36,047 bases of DNA, taken from contig CAMKPZ010000015.1 in assembly GCA_946414805.1 (NCBI GenBank), positions 1 to 36,047 on the forward strand, written 5' to 3'. Made by a program: the position numbers and the translations under genes. Positions 22,176-31,154 of this stretch are shown here, piece by piece. This stretch comes from an uncultured Bacteroidales bacterium. Lineage in GTDB: Bacteria; Bacteroidota; Bacteroidia; Bacteroidales; Paludibacteraceae. The first letter of the stretch is position 1; every line of letters starts with the position of its first letter. The notes under the pieces are model-generated. The model saw only the letters and a program-made list of their open reading frames with translations. It was not told the origin of the DNA and did not search any database.

Positions 22176-24524
22176 TCCCAGATGAATACGGAACCGCATT
22201 GCCCATTGCACATGCGGCGACAGACTCCAGACGGAGTAGAGATCACAGACGCGTAGGATATTCCCGATACCTACGCCGATTTCTGCGTATAGCAGCTGAT
22301 CGCTGATTGCTGATGGCTGTTGACTGAGATACCCGTAGGCTATTTTGGCTTCCACCAGTTCACGCAGATGCAGCCACCGGATGCCCGGGATAGTATTGAA
22401 GAGAATGCCCTGGCCGTTCCACTCCGTCTGCAACGCCACATATTTATCCGCCATCAGTTCGCGTCCGTGGAGCAGCGTGAAGCGGTACGGGTCATAGGCG
22501 TATCCCTGGTTGGCGGATGCCTGCCATAGCATGGTGCCCGGCACTGCGCCGAAGATCGCACCGCCCTGCAGGGCATAGGTGAGCGTGCCTCCCATGCCGA
22601 GGTTGGCATGCTGGGTGAGCATTAGCCGCAGATGGGCGTACAGACCGTTTTGCCGGTTGCTGAGGGATGCCCAGTGGCCGGTTTCGAAACCCATATAGAG
22701 AACAGGGTAACGCGTGGAGTAGGCGTACCGGCGCATGAAGAAACCGTCGTATTTGCGTTCGCCCCAACTGAGACGGACGATCGTGCTCAGCGACTGGTAT
22801 GCATAGCCGTCCTGCCATCCGGCGCGGATGTAGGCATGGGTCTCTACGTTCTTGCTCCAATCGGCGAACCAATGCGCCTGGATCCGGCGCTGGCGTATTG
22901 CGGTATTGACACAGAGCGAGTCGCGGTGAAGCGCCTCAAAAGCATACGCCGTGAAGTCCATCGTTCCCCAGCCCATCGAGTTCTCACGCAGCAGGCGGTC
23001 GAAATCATCCACCTCGGACCATACATAATGATCGTTGTACTCCAGCTGCAGGTAGTTCCGCCGCACGGTAGGCAGATTGACGGAGATGCGCCCCATGCCT
23101 TTGACCGAACGGTCCCTGAACCCATACCCCACCGAGGCTTCAAGCGACACCACTTCGGAGAACCGCTCGTTGGTGCGGAAAGGCAGACCGATGTGTACGC
23201 CTTCGTGCTTGTTGACCTGCAGGATCTCCTGTACATGACCGATATCCACCGGCGTGCCAGTAGGGATATAACCCGTGGTGGCGATCGTGGCAATCCATTT
23301 GGCGGTCCGTACGACAGGCATAGAGTCGAGTGCTGCGAAGGCAGAGTCAGCCGTCAGAGATTTCGGAGTATCCGGAGTATCCGGAATACCCGGAGTGGTC
23401 GGAGTGGTCGGAGTGGTCGGGAGACCCGGATTATTCAGAGAGCTCAGGGTAGTGGTCAGCAGGAGCGTAGGGAAGACCGTGCCGGCTTTATCGGACTTGA
23501 CGGCGAAATCCAGGACCGCAGATATATGCTCCTCCGCCAGCGCACCGTCCGGTGCAAGCGTCTGCGAGACATGCAGGGTGTTGACATAATTGACCGCCAC
23601 CTCCGAGGGCACGTACGCTCGGATAGCACGCAAAGCGTACGTAGCGGTGTCGATGACCATCTCTCCGTTGAAAGTGGCGTAAAAAGGATTGCGCGTGCGG
23701 AAGATGATCTTCACTCCGGAGGACGGAATACTATCCTCCGAGTCATCGATATAAAAGCGGTAATACAGATTGCCTCCGGCGGCTAAAGGCGACAGAAAAG
23801 CATGTCCCATGAGCGAGACGGAGTTGGCGTAGAAATTGAGGTTTCCTTCGCCTCCGAGCAGGGTGGAGTAATCGGTGGAAGAGAGGATGAGAGTCCGCGT
23901 GCGCTGGTCGTTGGCAGGGATCATCTCTTGCCCCGCCAGACGGAACGACTGGGTCTCCTGATACAGAGGGAGCACGTAGGTCGAGTCCTCCTGCACAATC
24001 ATTCCGGCTTGCAGACTGCGCCATAAGGCGCGTCGGAGATGCCTTTTATTGATATGCGAGACGAAGAGCGTCTGTTCGCGCGAGACATCGGTGATCTTCT
24101 CCGTCGAAAGGGTCCGGTCGTTCTCCGGACGGTGTTCGCGTACCTTGCGCAGCACCTTCAATGCAGGGTTCTCATTGGGAGCGACGACGATCTCCGAGAG
24201 CGTAGCGGTCTTCTCGCGCATCGCTACCTGCAGACCCGCCATAGCTCCGGGAGTGATCTCAAAACGCTGGGTGTAATACCCTACGGCGGAGAAGACCAGT
24301 TGCGCCTTGGCCTGCATATCTACCCGTAGCGCATAAGAGCCGTCCCCGTCCGAGGTGGTGCCGATCTTCGTTCCGCGGAAATGGATATTGACATTCGGAA
24401 TGGCTTCGCCCGTAGTCTCATTGACCACCTCCCCGACGATGATCGTCTCCGTTGCAAAGCAACGAAAGGTACAAAGAGACAAAGTACAAAGTACAAAGGT
24501 TACTATATTCCGGTATCTCGACAT
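22170..24524 (-). CDS. DUF5686 / carboxypeptidase-regulatory-like domain outer-membrane protein
   Basis: A 784-residue protein. A signal peptide is followed by a carboxypeptidase-D regulatory-like beta domain (about residues 27-110: 'IIVGEVVNETTGEAIPNVNI', 'GTTSDGDGSYALRVD'), then the DUF5686 region with beta-barrel-like strands to the end. Homologues are Bacteroidota outer-membrane proteins of unknown role. Two oddities: a Thr/Pro linker at about 365-387 encoded by 9-bp tandem repeats, and 'SQQPSAISDQLL' near 733-745 encoded by 7-bp repeats. The signal peptide itself (TFVLCTLSLCTFRC) is encoded by heptamers. It begins 6 bp after the xerD stop and is the last gene of the rpmH unit. Confidence 0.85.
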   Translation of the reverse strand: MSRYRNIVTFVLCTLSLCTFRCFATETIIVGEVVNETTGEAIPNVNIHFRGTKIGTTSDGDGSYALRVDMQAKAQLVFSAVGYYTQRFEITPGAMAGLQVAMREKTATLSEIVVAPNENPALKVLRKVREHRPENDRTLSTEKITDVSREQTLFVSHINKRHLRRALWRSLQAGMIVQEDSTYVLPLYQETQSFRLAGQEMIPANDQRTRTLILSSTDYSTLLGGEGNLNFYANSVSLMGHAFLSPLAAGGNLYYRFYIDDSEDSIPSSGVKIIFRTRNPFYATFNGEMVIDTATYALRAIRAYVPSEVAVNYVNTLHVSQTLAPDGALAEEHISAVLDFAVKSDKAGTVFPTLLLTTTLSSLNNPGLPTTPTTPTTPGIPDTPDTPKSLTADSAFAALDSMPVVRTAKWIATIATTGYIPTGTPVDIGHVQEILQVNKHEGVHIGLPFRTNERFSEVVSLEASVGYGFRDRSVKGMGRISVNLPTVRRNYLQLEYNDHYVWSEVDDFDRLLRENSMGWGTMDFTAYAFEALHRDSLCVNTAIRQRRIQAHWFADWSKNVETHAYIRAGWQDGYAYQSLSTIVRLSWGERKYDGFFMRRYAYSTRYPVLYMGFETGHWASLSNRQNGLYAHLRLMLTQHANLGMGGTLTYALQGGAIFGAVPGTMLWQASANQGYAYDPYRFTLLHGRELMADKYVALQTEWNGQGILFNTIPGIRWLHLRELVEAKIAYGYLSQQPSAISDQLLYAEIGVGIGNILRVCDLYSVWSLSPHVQWAMRFRIHLGL
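22295..22322. repeat. Heptamer repeat inside the DUF5686 coding region
   Basis: GCTGATC, GCTGATT, GCTGATG, GCTGTTG on the plus strand in 7-bp steps. Read on the minus strand it encodes 'QQPSAISDQ'. Confidence 0.85.
23363..23429. repeat. 9-bp tandem repeat encoding a Thr/Pro linker
   Basis: Units of the type TCCGGAGTA and TCGGAGTGG repeat about seven times. In frame on the minus strand they give P-T-T and P-D-T repeats, and copy changes would keep the reading frame. Confidence 0.85.
24471..24499. repeat. Heptamer repeat encoding part of a signal peptide
   Basis: ACAAAGT units (24479-24485, 24486-24492) with degenerate neighbours at 24471 and 24493. On the minus strand it reads as alternating Leu/Cys/Thr/Phe residues of the DUF5686 signal sequence. 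Confidence 0.8.
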
Positions 24525-24530
24525 TCCGAC

Positions 24531-25436
24531 TTAGTTCTTATTTGCGGGATGGAACTGAAGCACCGCCTTACGCAGATCGCCTACATCGAGATGGGTGTAT
24601 ATCTCGGTGGTGGCGAGGTCTTCATGACCGAGCAGCTGCTGGATGACCCTCAGATCCGCTCCGTTCTGGAGCAGATGGGTGGCGAAAGAATGGCGCAGAG
24701 TGTGCGGCGAGACGGTTTTGGTGATCCCTGCATCGGCGCACAGGCGTCGCACGATCGTGAAGACCATGGCACGCGTGAGCGGCCGTCCGTAGCGATTGAC
24801 GAAAGCGTAGTCCTTGTATTCCTGTTTGACGGGCCATGAGGCGCGCTCCTGCATCCAATAGCCGAACCACTCTTCCGCTACGGGCGAGAGCGGCACCAGG
24901 CGTTGCTTGGAGCCCTTGCCTTCGATGAGCAGGTAATGCTCGTTGAGGTACATACGGCTTAATCGCAGGCTGACCAACTCGCTTACACGCAGACCGCTTC
25001 CGTAAAGCATCTCCATCATAGCGCGGTTACGGTGCCCCTCGTTGGACGACAGATCTATTGCTTCCATCATCCGGTTCACCTCGTCGAGGGTGAGAACGGT
25101 AGGCAGATGCTTGGATTTCTTAGGCCCCTCCAGCAGTTCGGACGGATCTTGGTCGATATAATCTTTATAGAGCAGAAACCGGAACCAGGAATGCAGTCCG
25201 GCAAGCACACGGGCCTGGGTAGCCTCGGAGGTGATGGTCTTGAATTCCCGAAAGACAAACTCCTGCAGCCGGTCGAAATCGATGTGTACCACATCCAAGC
25301 CCAGCTCATCGGCATAAGCGCGCAGCCGCTCCAGATCCATCTCGTAGCCCTCAATGGTGTTCGGCGAATAGCCGCGCTCCAGACGAAGCCAGGTGCGGTA
25401 CTCGCGATAAATATCTGTGCTTACTGCTTTAGCCAT
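24531..25436 (-). CDS. xerD: Tyrosine recombinase XerD-type
   Basis: A 301-residue site-specific recombinase, the usual Xer length, that resolves chromosome dimers at dif with a partner Xer protein. The N-terminal SAM-like DNA-binding domain spans residues 7-90. The catalytic residues are all present: R150 ('[10 protein letters not shown]'), K174 ('GKGSKQR'), H245 and R248 ('SPHTLRHS'), H271 ('LLGHEDL') and Y280 ('TEIYTHL'). I start at the ATG at 25436 rather than the longer frame; it overlaps the end of the preceding lipoprotein gene by 16 bp. Its place in a housekeeping operon argues for the chromosomal Xer role rather than a mobile element integrase. XerC versus XerD cannot be settled from sequence alone. 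Confidence 0.88.
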   Translation of the reverse strand: MAKAVSTDIYREYRTWLRLERGYSPNTIEGYEMDLERLRAYADELGLDVVHIDFDRLQEFVFREFKTITSEATQARVLAGLHSWFRFLLYKDYIDQDPSELLEGPKKSKHLPTVLTLDEVNRMMEAIDLSSNEGHRNRAMMEMLYGSGLRVSELVSLRLSRMYLNEHYLLIEGKGSKQRLVPLSPVAEEWFGYWMQERASWPVKQEYKDYAFVNRYGRPLTRAMVFTIVRRLCADAGITKTVSPHTLRHSFATHLLQNGADLRVIQQLLGHEDLATTEIYTHLDVGDLRKAVLQFHPANKN

Positions 25437-25981
25437 GGGATGAGCGAACCGGCGAAGGTGCATTTGTAGGTGGCTTTGTAGCCGTAGGTGTTGCGGAAAT
25501 AAAGGGAGAAAAGCAGACTGTCGTTGCGATAGGCAAAGGCGCCGGAATCGACCACTTGGATGCTAAGCACCTTGTCGTTCTCTATATTCAGGATATAAAT
25601 CCCGTGAGGGTAGCCCTCATAGTCTTTCCCCGGCAGGAACGAGAACGGTTGCGGTGCATCCACGCCTTGTGCAGAAGAGGAGCGTAGTGATTGGTATTCG
25701 CCTTCCTCTAACAGGGAGTCGGGCACGAAGATATCCGTGATACAGAGGTTATAACCGGTGCCTCGGATCTGTCTCTTCTTGTCCAGACCCAAGCCTTCGG
25801 AATAGAGATCCAGACCTACTACGGCGTACGGAACCGAGTCATAACAATGCCCGTAAATCTGCTGATACGCCTCGTGGTACTCCTGCGGCAGACCGCGATG
25901 CACTGAGGGCGTTGTGCGGGTGCAGGAACTCATGGCGAACAAGAAGCAAAGCGCCGGACCGATCAAACAGATTGCTTTCAT
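25421..25981 (-). CDS. Predicted lipoprotein, unknown function
   Basis: A 186-residue protein with a signal sequence and lipobox ('[11 protein letters not shown]'). The mature part starts with a Thr/Ser-rich segment, then a helical stretch ('[19 protein letters not shown]') and a beta-rich region including '[21 protein letters not shown]' in two parts. I do not recognise a family. The start codon overlaps the permease stop (ATGA), and the end overlaps xerD by 16 bp, so expression is coupled to both. Confidence 0.75.
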   Translation of the reverse strand: MKAICLIGPALCFLFAMSSCTRTTPSVHRGLPQEYHEAYQQIYGHCYDSVPYAVVGLDLYSEGLGLDKKRQIRGTGYNLCITDIFVPDSLLEEGEYQSLRSSSAQGVDAPQPFSFLPGKDYEGYPHGIYILNIENDKVLSIQVVDSGAFAYRNDSLLFSLYFRNTYGYKATYKCTFAGSLIPWLKQ

Positions 25982-27192
25982 TGGATTTTCATTTTATGGG
26001 TGGGATACCAGGCTGCAAGCCATCCAAGGGCGAGAACCACGACGGCTACGAAGAGTACATCGCCGGCCTGCACCTGAACCGGATAAGCCGAGATGATATA
26101 CTCGCTGCCGGTGCCTAACTTCAGCCATCCGTAATGCTGCTGCCCCAGACAGACCAGCACGCCGATGACGAGTCCGATCACCGTTCCGAGCGCGGCGATG
26201 AACCATCCCTCGAAGAGGAAGATACGGCGGATCATGCGTTCGCTGGCACCCAGATGCGACAGGATGCGGATGTCTTCGCGTTTATCGATGATGAGCATCG
26301 AGAGCGAACCGATGCTATTGAAACTGGCGATGAGGAGGATGAAGACCAGCAACAGCACCGTAAGCCATTTCTCGATCCGCAGGATGCGGAAGAAGTCGGC
26401 CTGCTGCTCGTAGCGGTCCAATACCCGATACCCTTCACCGAGCTGCTCCGTGATCTGTGATTTGAGACGGGAGATCTTCACTCCCTCTTTCGGCTGGATA
26501 CGCAACGCCGAAGCTGTATATTCGTCGTACTCAAAGAGCCGCTGCGCCAGAGGCAGAGAGACGAGCATCAGCTGGTCGTCATAATCAGTCTGGTTGACGG
26601 CAAACGTACCGGCGATGAAAGCGTGCTCGTGCTGCAACGATTTATCGGGGCGGAGCATGTTGATCCGTCCTGTCCGCTGAGGCGCATACAAGTGCAGCGC
26701 GCCTGTGAAATGGGCGTTCACGCCCAAGCGCGAGGCTAATGTCTGTCCCAGCACCGTGCGGTCGAAAGCCCCGTCCCAAACGGAGTAAAACCCGTCGGTG
26801 ATGATTGCATCCATGTGCGCCGTGCGGGTGAAGAGACTGTCCACCCCCATCACGCGGACGGGTAACTGATGATCCTTGTAGCGCACGAGCGCCGTCTGCT
26901 CCAGCTGCATGGAGATCGCTTCGATCTCCTCGCGCGCGTACAAAGAAATGACCGGCGCAGTGTCGGTACGTAGTGTCTGACCCGAAGCGGGAACCACGAG
27001 AACAGGGGCGTCAAACTCAGAGAACATCAGCTCCACCAGTTGCCCGAAACCGTTCATCACGCTCAGCACACAGATCATCGCAGCGGTAACCACGACGATA
27101 GCAGCGGCACTAATGCCGGAGATAATATTGATGGCGTTGTGTCCTTTCTTGGAGAAAAGATAACGGCTGGCTATGTGCGGCTCGAGGTTCAT
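25978..27192 (-). CDS. FtsX-like ABC permease (LolC/LolE type)
   Basis: A 404-residue inner-membrane protein with the MacB/FtsX plan: TM1 at about residues 25-50 ('IVVVTAAMICVLSVMNGFG'), a periplasmic domain of about 220 residues, then three C-terminal TM helices ('LTVLLLVFILLIASFNSIGS', 'GWFIAALGTVIGLVIGVLVC', 'VLFVAVVVLALGWLAAWYPT'). The N-terminal 'ASRYLFSKKGHNAINIISGI' is typical of the LolC/E lipoprotein-release permeases of Bacteroidota. The ATPase is not adjacent. Starts 37 bp after rbfA. Confidence 0.85.
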   Translation of the reverse strand: MNLEPHIASRYLFSKKGHNAINIISGISAAAIVVVTAAMICVLSVMNGFGQLVELMFSEFDAPVLVVPASGQTLRTDTAPVISLYAREEIEAISMQLEQTALVRYKDHQLPVRVMGVDSLFTRTAHMDAIITDGFYSVWDGAFDRTVLGQTLASRLGVNAHFTGALHLYAPQRTGRINMLRPDKSLQHEHAFIAGTFAVNQTDYDDQLMLVSLPLAQRLFEYDEYTASALRIQPKEGVKISRLKSQITEQLGEGYRVLDRYEQQADFFRILRIEKWLTVLLLVFILLIASFNSIGSLSMLIIDKREDIRILSHLGASERMIRRIFLFEGWFIAALGTVIGLVIGVLVCLGQQHYGWLKLGTGSEYIISAYPVQVQAGDVLFVAVVVLALGWLAAWYPTHKMKIQ

Positions 27193-27229
27193 AAGGCTTT
27201 CTGACGGCTAACCTGTTCACCCAAACCCA

Positions 27230-27568
27230 TTAGCCTTTGCTCAGCAGTTCGTCTATGCGCTCCATCCGCTCGATCGTCTCATCCAGATGGAATACAATCT
27301 CGGGAATAATACGCAACTGGTGGCGCTCCAGATCACCGAGTTCACCGCGGAAGCGGTGGGTGTTCTCTTCAATCTGCGCCATGGTCTCCTTCACCTTGTT
27401 CTGCGGGAAGATAGAGACATAGATGCGTGCAATAGAAAGATCCGGCGACACGCGCACTTCGCTCACGGAAATCAATGTTCCATGGAGCGTGCGCGCGTAT
27501 CGCAGCAGAATGTCGCTCATGTCTTTTTGAATCAGACGGGCGATCTTGTGTTGTCTAGTTGACTCCAT
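27230..27568 (-). CDS. rbfA: 30S ribosome-binding factor A
   Basis: A 112-residue KH-fold assembly factor that binds the 30S subunit during 16S rRNA 5' end maturation and cold adaptation. 'RQHKIARLIQKDMSDIL', 'VSEVRVSPDLSIARIYVSIF' and 'LRIIPEIVFHLDETIERMERI' in part are family hallmarks. Its ATG overlaps the rpmH stop by one base (TAATG). Confidence 0.95.
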   Translation of the reverse strand: MESTRQHKIARLIQKDMSDILLRYARTLHGTLISVSEVRVSPDLSIARIYVSIFPQNKVKETMAQIEENTHRFRGELGDLERHQLRIIPEIVFHLDETIERMERIDELLSKG

Positions 27569-27726
27569 TAAAATTTGTGGCGTCCTTCGTCGGCTACGGT
27601 CAGTTTCTTACGACCTTTTGCACGGCGTGCAGCCAATACACGGCGACCGTTTGCGGTTGCCATTCTCTCCAGAAAACCGTGTTTGTTACGGCGCTTACGC
27701 TGGGAAGGTTGGAATGTACGTTTCAT
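27568..27726 (-). CDS. rpmH: Ribosomal protein L34
   Basis: A 52-residue basic protein of the large ribosomal subunit. It begins '[20 protein letters not shown]' and continues '[20 protein letters not shown]', the near-invariant L34 signature; length is slightly above the usual 44-47 because of a C-terminal extension ([11 protein letters not shown]). It is the first gene after the promoter at 27819-27849. Unusually it is followed by rbfA, and no rnpA is visible. Confidence 0.97.
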   Translation of the reverse strand: MKRTFQPSQRKRRNKHGFLERMATANGRRVLAARRAKGRKKLTVADEGRHKF

Positions 27727-27818
27727 TGTTCTATTGTATTTTATGTCTTCTCACGAAGATTGTCATATAATCGCGCCCTTATGGCAGAGAAGACGGGGTT
27801 TATTGCGAAAAAAGCGTG

Positions 27819-27849
27819 CAAAGGTACTACATTTTTTTGACATACGCAA
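27819..27849 (-). promoter_or_regulatory. Bacteroidota promoter of the rpmH operon
   Basis: On the minus strand TTG (27849-27847), 20-nt spacer, TACCTTTG (27826-27819), with the shared context TTTGCGTATGTCAAAAAAA. It lies 26 bp downstream of the recO stop. The leader is about 85 nt. Confidence 0.88.
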
Positions 27850-27874
27850 ATAAAAGTGCATTTTTTTGCGATTT

Positions 27875-28462
27875 TTAGTCAAATACTTCCATTAATACAT
27901 CCAAAGAACGAGGTGTTTGCCATGATTCTACATGTTCATCGAAATATTTGCATAGCCGTCTCAGAAGTTGCTGCCGTTCGGTTCGGGAAACCGGTATGCA
28001 CATCAATTCGGGGTGGGTCTGTTCGTCAATCGCGAATCCTAATTCGGCCGCCAGACCGACGAGAAAAGCGATGTGATAGTTCGGATCCGGGGAGAGTTCA
28101 CGGGCGGTCTTCTCAATGTATTCGAACAGGCGCTCATCGGCCATGGGGTAACGGAGGGTGTGAAAGAGCACCTCGCTGATGAAGAGACAGATCGCGTTGC
28201 AAATGAGTTCGTTCTCTGTTTGAACCGGCGTGAGGCGCGTAGCCTCTTTGAGGGTAGACGGCCGGCCGGCTTCCGCGTTAGGAGTGCCGCCGGTGATCCG
28301 TAACAGCGTGAGAGGTTGATACAGACCGATCGCGTGTTTGCGTCCCAGACCATACACCATATAATTAACGCGCCCATAGGCGCGCGTGTACGCATGAAGG
28401 ATGTGCGCTTTGTCGGAGTGCGGCTGTAGTGCCAGCACTATGGCGTCAGTGGTGCTGTACAT
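27875..28462 (-). CDS. recO: DNA repair protein RecO
   Basis: A 195-residue recombination mediator that helps load RecA with RecR/RecF on gapped DNA. The N-terminal OB part ('TDAIVLALQPHSDKAHILHA', 'GRVNYMVYGLGRK') and the following 'LTPVQTENELICNAICLFISEVLF' in part are characteristic. It is shorter than the usual 240 residues, and no zinc-binding Cys cluster is visible, so the C-terminal domain is reduced. Its start overlaps the end of the metallophosphatase gene by 17 bp. Confidence 0.85.
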   Translation of the reverse strand: MYSTTDAIVLALQPHSDKAHILHAYTRAYGRVNYMVYGLGRKHAIGLYQPLTLLRITGGTPNAEAGRPSTLKEATRLTPVQTENELICNAICLFISEVLFHTLRYPMADERLFEYIEKTARELSPDPNYHIAFLVGLAAELGFAIDEQTHPELMCIPVSRTERQQLLRRLCKYFDEHVESWQTPRSLDVLMEVFD

Positions 28463-29426
28463 AAACGCTGTCGATCATTACTCCGTCCTGCAGACGATAG
28501 GTCCGCAGCACCGGAAGACTGTCTCCTCCGGCAGCAGGAACAGGATAATCAGGGAAGGTGAGTACCGAATAGACGGCGGTCGTGTCGGTGGCCTCGGCAT
28601 GGGGCAGGCGGCGTTGCTCCTTCCGGCGACCGGCGGTGTTGAGCACTACAAACGGCTTGCGGCGCATGTAACTATGGTCATGACCGGCGATCACCAGATC
28701 CGCATCCTCCAGCACATGGTGGAAGAAGGCGAAGACGCCCGGGTTGAATCGTCCTTTTCCCGCAGGGAAGACAGGATGGTGCATCATTACCACCACGTAT
28801 CTCTCTCCGGCTTCGTTCATCTTATCGCGCAGCCATGTGACGGTGCGCGTAAAGTGTACCATCCGTGCCAGCGGCGTGGTGTCGATGAGAATGAACCGCA
28901 CCTGCGGCAGATCGACATAATACGATGCGCCGGGTACTCCGACAGGACCGTTCTGCGGATGCGGAAAAGCATGTTCCCAGACGGGTGAGAGCGTCTTATT
29001 GAATCCCTTCGTGTACTCATGGTTACCCGGACAAACGAGCACCGGTGTGCCTTGAAGTGCACCGGCGTTCCATTCGCGCAGAAGGGTCTGGTAATAGTAG
29101 TTCTGTCCCCTGTGCAGCCAGTCGCCTATCTGCGCCACCGCGTCTGCATCCGGCACCCGTGCCGCTAACGTGTCATAGTCGGCCGCAGAGAGGTTATTAT
29201 GGATATCTCCGAGCACCAGGATCGTCAGACAGTGATCGGCATAAACCGAACTGTCGCTTGTGCCGCAATCGGCATCCGCCAGCGACGGGAATACATAATC
29301 GGCGTTCTCGTCCGCCCAGAAAGGTTCTTCGGGTGTACCGAACCATGCCTGCCAGCGGACGATGCAGACCACTGCAACGCCCACTAGCAGGAGGCTCATG
29401 ATAATATCTTTGATTCGTTTGCGCAT
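28446..29426 (-). CDS. Calcineurin-like metallophosphoesterase, membrane-anchored
   Basis: A 326-residue protein. An N-terminal TM/signal anchor (about residues 8-26, 'IIMSLLLVGVAVVCIV') is followed by a metallophosphatase domain with the full metal-ligand series: 'VLGDIHNN', 'QIGDWLHRG', 'PGNHEY', 'MMHHPVF', 'AGHDHSYMRR'. It is probably periplasmic-facing, related to purple-acid-phosphatase-like or 3',5'-cAMP-phosphodiesterase-like enzymes; substrate unknown. Its ATG overlaps the DUF3127 stop (TGATG). Confidence 0.88.
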   Translation of the reverse strand: MRKRIKDIIMSLLLVGVAVVCIVRWQAWFGTPEEPFWADENADYVFPSLADADCGTSDSSVYADHCLTILVLGDIHNNLSAADYDTLAARVPDADAVAQIGDWLHRGQNYYYQTLLREWNAGALQGTPVLVCPGNHEYTKGFNKTLSPVWEHAFPHPQNGPVGVPGASYYVDLPQVRFILIDTTPLARMVHFTRTVTWLRDKMNEAGERYVVVMMHHPVFPAGKGRFNPGVFAFFHHVLEDADLVIAGHDHSYMRRKPFVVLNTAGRRKEQRRLPHAEATDTTAVYSVLTFPDYPVPAAGGDSLPVLRTYRLQDGVMIDSVYVQHH

Positions 29427-29848
29427 CAGAAGGGCAGATCGCTCGTGCCGTCTCCGGCGGAAGCGTCAAACGGATCTACGTTAGCGGCGCCCATGCTCTC
29501 CATCGGTTGCGCTGCCGGAGCTGCTGCCGGAGCCGCTACCGGTGCTGCTGCAGGAGCGGCTACAGCTGCCTGGGTGGTGTCGCCCTGCTGGATCCGCCAT
29601 GCGCGGATGGAGGTGTACCAGCGGCCGTTGAACTCACGGCTCTCGATATCGAAACTAACCGTCACCAACTGGTCAATGGCGCACGGGTTCTGCTTGATAC
29701 GCTCTTCGCCGAACACTTCGAAATGCACCTTGCGGGGATATTGGTCAAGGGTCTCTAATACGTATGGCTGAACTTTCCATGGATTGCCGTTACGGCCTAC
29801 GCCGCTCTGCTCCGGCAATACTTGAATAATCTTACCTACTACTTCCAT
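29426..29848 (-). CDS. DUF3127 OB-fold-like protein with SSB-like tail
   Basis: A 140-residue protein. Residues 1-90 are the DUF3127 domain ('VVGKIIQVLPEQSGVGRNG', 'PRKVHFEVFGEERI', 'FDIESREFNGRWYTSIRAW'), a small beta-barrel found across Bacteroidota. A Pro/Ala-rich linker (about 96-118) leads to an acidic tip 'GDGTSDLPF' resembling the SSB C-terminal tail that recruits repair proteins. It sits upstream of recO, which uses SSB, so a DNA-binding role is plausible but inferred. Confidence 0.82.
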   Translation of the reverse strand: MEVVGKIIQVLPEQSGVGRNGNPWKVQPYVLETLDQYPRKVHFEVFGEERIKQNPCAIDQLVTVSFDIESREFNGRWYTSIRAWRIQQGDTTQAAVAAPAAAPVAAPAAAPAAQPMESMGAANVDPFDASAGDGTSDLPF

Positions 29849-29852
29849 AATT

Positions 29853-29873
29853 CTTTCTACTTTCTACTTTCAA
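29853..29873. repeat. Heptamer repeat between pgk and DUF3127
   Basis: CTTTCTA, CTTTCTA, CTTTCAA fill the gap between the pgk stop and the DUF3127 start. Confidence 0.8.
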
Positions 29874-31117
29874 CCTTTGATTGCTGCTACGCCCGGAAGC
29901 ACTTTGCCTTCGATAGCCTCGAGCAATGCACCGCCGCCGGTGGAGATATACGATACCTGGTCTGCCAGACCGAATTTGTTTACGCATGCTACGGAGTCAC
30001 CGCCGCCGATAAGGGAGAATGCACCTTCTTTGGTTGCCTCTGCAATAGCCTCACCGATAGCGCGGCTTCCGTCGCAGAAGTTATCGAACTCGAAGACACC
30101 TGCAGGGCCGTTCCACAGAATCGTCTTGGCGCCCTTGATAGCGTTGCGGAAGTTCTGCTGTGCCTGAGGACCTGCGTCCAGTCCTTCCCAACCCTCGGGG
30201 ATAGCGTTGGACGGGAAAATCTTCCGGTTGGCGTCGTTGCTGAAGCTGTCTGCGCAGATAGCATCCGGAGCGAGAACAAGTTCAACACCGTTCTTCTTTG
30301 CCAGCTCCTCAACACCCAGAGCTACATCGAGTTTGTCGAGCTCAACGATCGAACCGCCGATCTCGCCGCCGTGTGCTTTGGCGAAAGTGTAGGTCATACC
30401 GCCGCAGAGGATCAGTTTGTCCACCTTGCCGAGCAGGTTCTCGATGATACCGATCTTCGAGCTTACTTTCGAGCCGCCCATGATCGCTACGAACGGACGT
30501 TTGATATCGCCTAAAACAGCGTTAACGGCTGCTACCTCTTTCTCCATCAGGAATCCGAGCATCTTGTGGTCTGCGTCGAAATAGTCGGCGATGACAGCGG
30601 TGGAAGCATGTTTGCGGTGAGCGGTGCCGAACGCATCCATCACATAGCAGTCAGCATACGAAGCAAGCGTCTTGGCGAACTCTTTCTGACGCTCCTTCAT
30701 CTCTTTCTTGGCGGACTCGTAAGCCGGATCCTCTTTCTCGATACCTACGGGTTTGCCTTCCTCCTCGGGATAGAAACGCAGGTTCTCGAGCAGCAGTACC
30801 TCTCCCGGTTTGAGAGCGGCAGCCTGTGCCTGTGCTTTCGCGCAGTCCTCAGCGAACTGGACAGGACGGCCCAGAGCGGCTGCTACCGCGTCAACGATCT
30901 GGCTGAGGCTGAACTTAGCCTGCACTTTGCCTTTCGGTTTGCCCATGTGGCTCATGATGATCAGCGCACCGCCCTCATCGAGGATGTGCTTGAGTGTCGG
31001 CAGAGCACCGCGGATGCGGGTGTCGTCTGTGATCTTACCGTTCTCGTCCAGTGGTACATTGAAGTCCACGCGTACAATCGCCTTTTGTCCGGCGAATTTG
31101 AAATCTTTGATAGTCAT
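29870..31117 (-). CDS. pgk: Phosphoglycerate kinase
   Basis: A 415-residue glycolytic enzyme that transfers phosphate from 1,3-bisphosphoglycerate to ADP. The N-terminal substrate site shows '[18 protein letters not shown]', '[10 protein letters not shown]' and '[12 protein letters not shown]'. The nucleotide-binding half shows '[19 protein letters not shown]', '[15 protein letters not shown]' and '[15 protein letters not shown]', ending '[20 protein letters not shown]'. Complete, normal length. It lies 37 bp after DUF6242 and 21 bp before DUF3127. Confidence 0.97.
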   Translation of the reverse strand: MTIKDFKFAGQKAIVRVDFNVPLDENGKITDDTRIRGALPTLKHILDEGGALIIMSHMGKPKGKVQAKFSLSQIVDAVAAALGRPVQFAEDCAKAQAQAAALKPGEVLLLENLRFYPEEEGKPVGIEKEDPAYESAKKEMKERQKEFAKTLASYADCYVMDAFGTAHRKHASTAVIADYFDADHKMLGFLMEKEVAAVNAVLGDIKRPFVAIMGGSKVSSKIGIIENLLGKVDKLILCGGMTYTFAKAHGGEIGGSIVELDKLDVALGVEELAKKNGVELVLAPDAICADSFSNDANRKIFPSNAIPEGWEGLDAGPQAQQNFRNAIKGAKTILWNGPAGVFEFDNFCDGSRAIGEAIAEATKEGAFSLIGGGDSVACVNKFGLADQVSYISTGGGALLEAIEGKVLPGVAAIKG

Positions 31118-31129
31118 AAATGTGTTTAT

Positions 31130-31149
31130 TTAGTTTGTTAGTTTGTTAG
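31130..31149. repeat. Octamer repeat between DUF6242 gene and pgk
   Basis: TTAGTTTG at 31130-31137 and 31138-31145 followed by TTAG, in the short gap upstream of pgk. Confidence 0.75.
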
Positions 31150-31154
31150 CTTTC

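Noticed and set aside
24531..25436. Integrase of a mobile element
   Set aside because: Length, motifs and position within a housekeeping operon fit chromosomal XerC/D; no attachment sites or element genes lie beside it.
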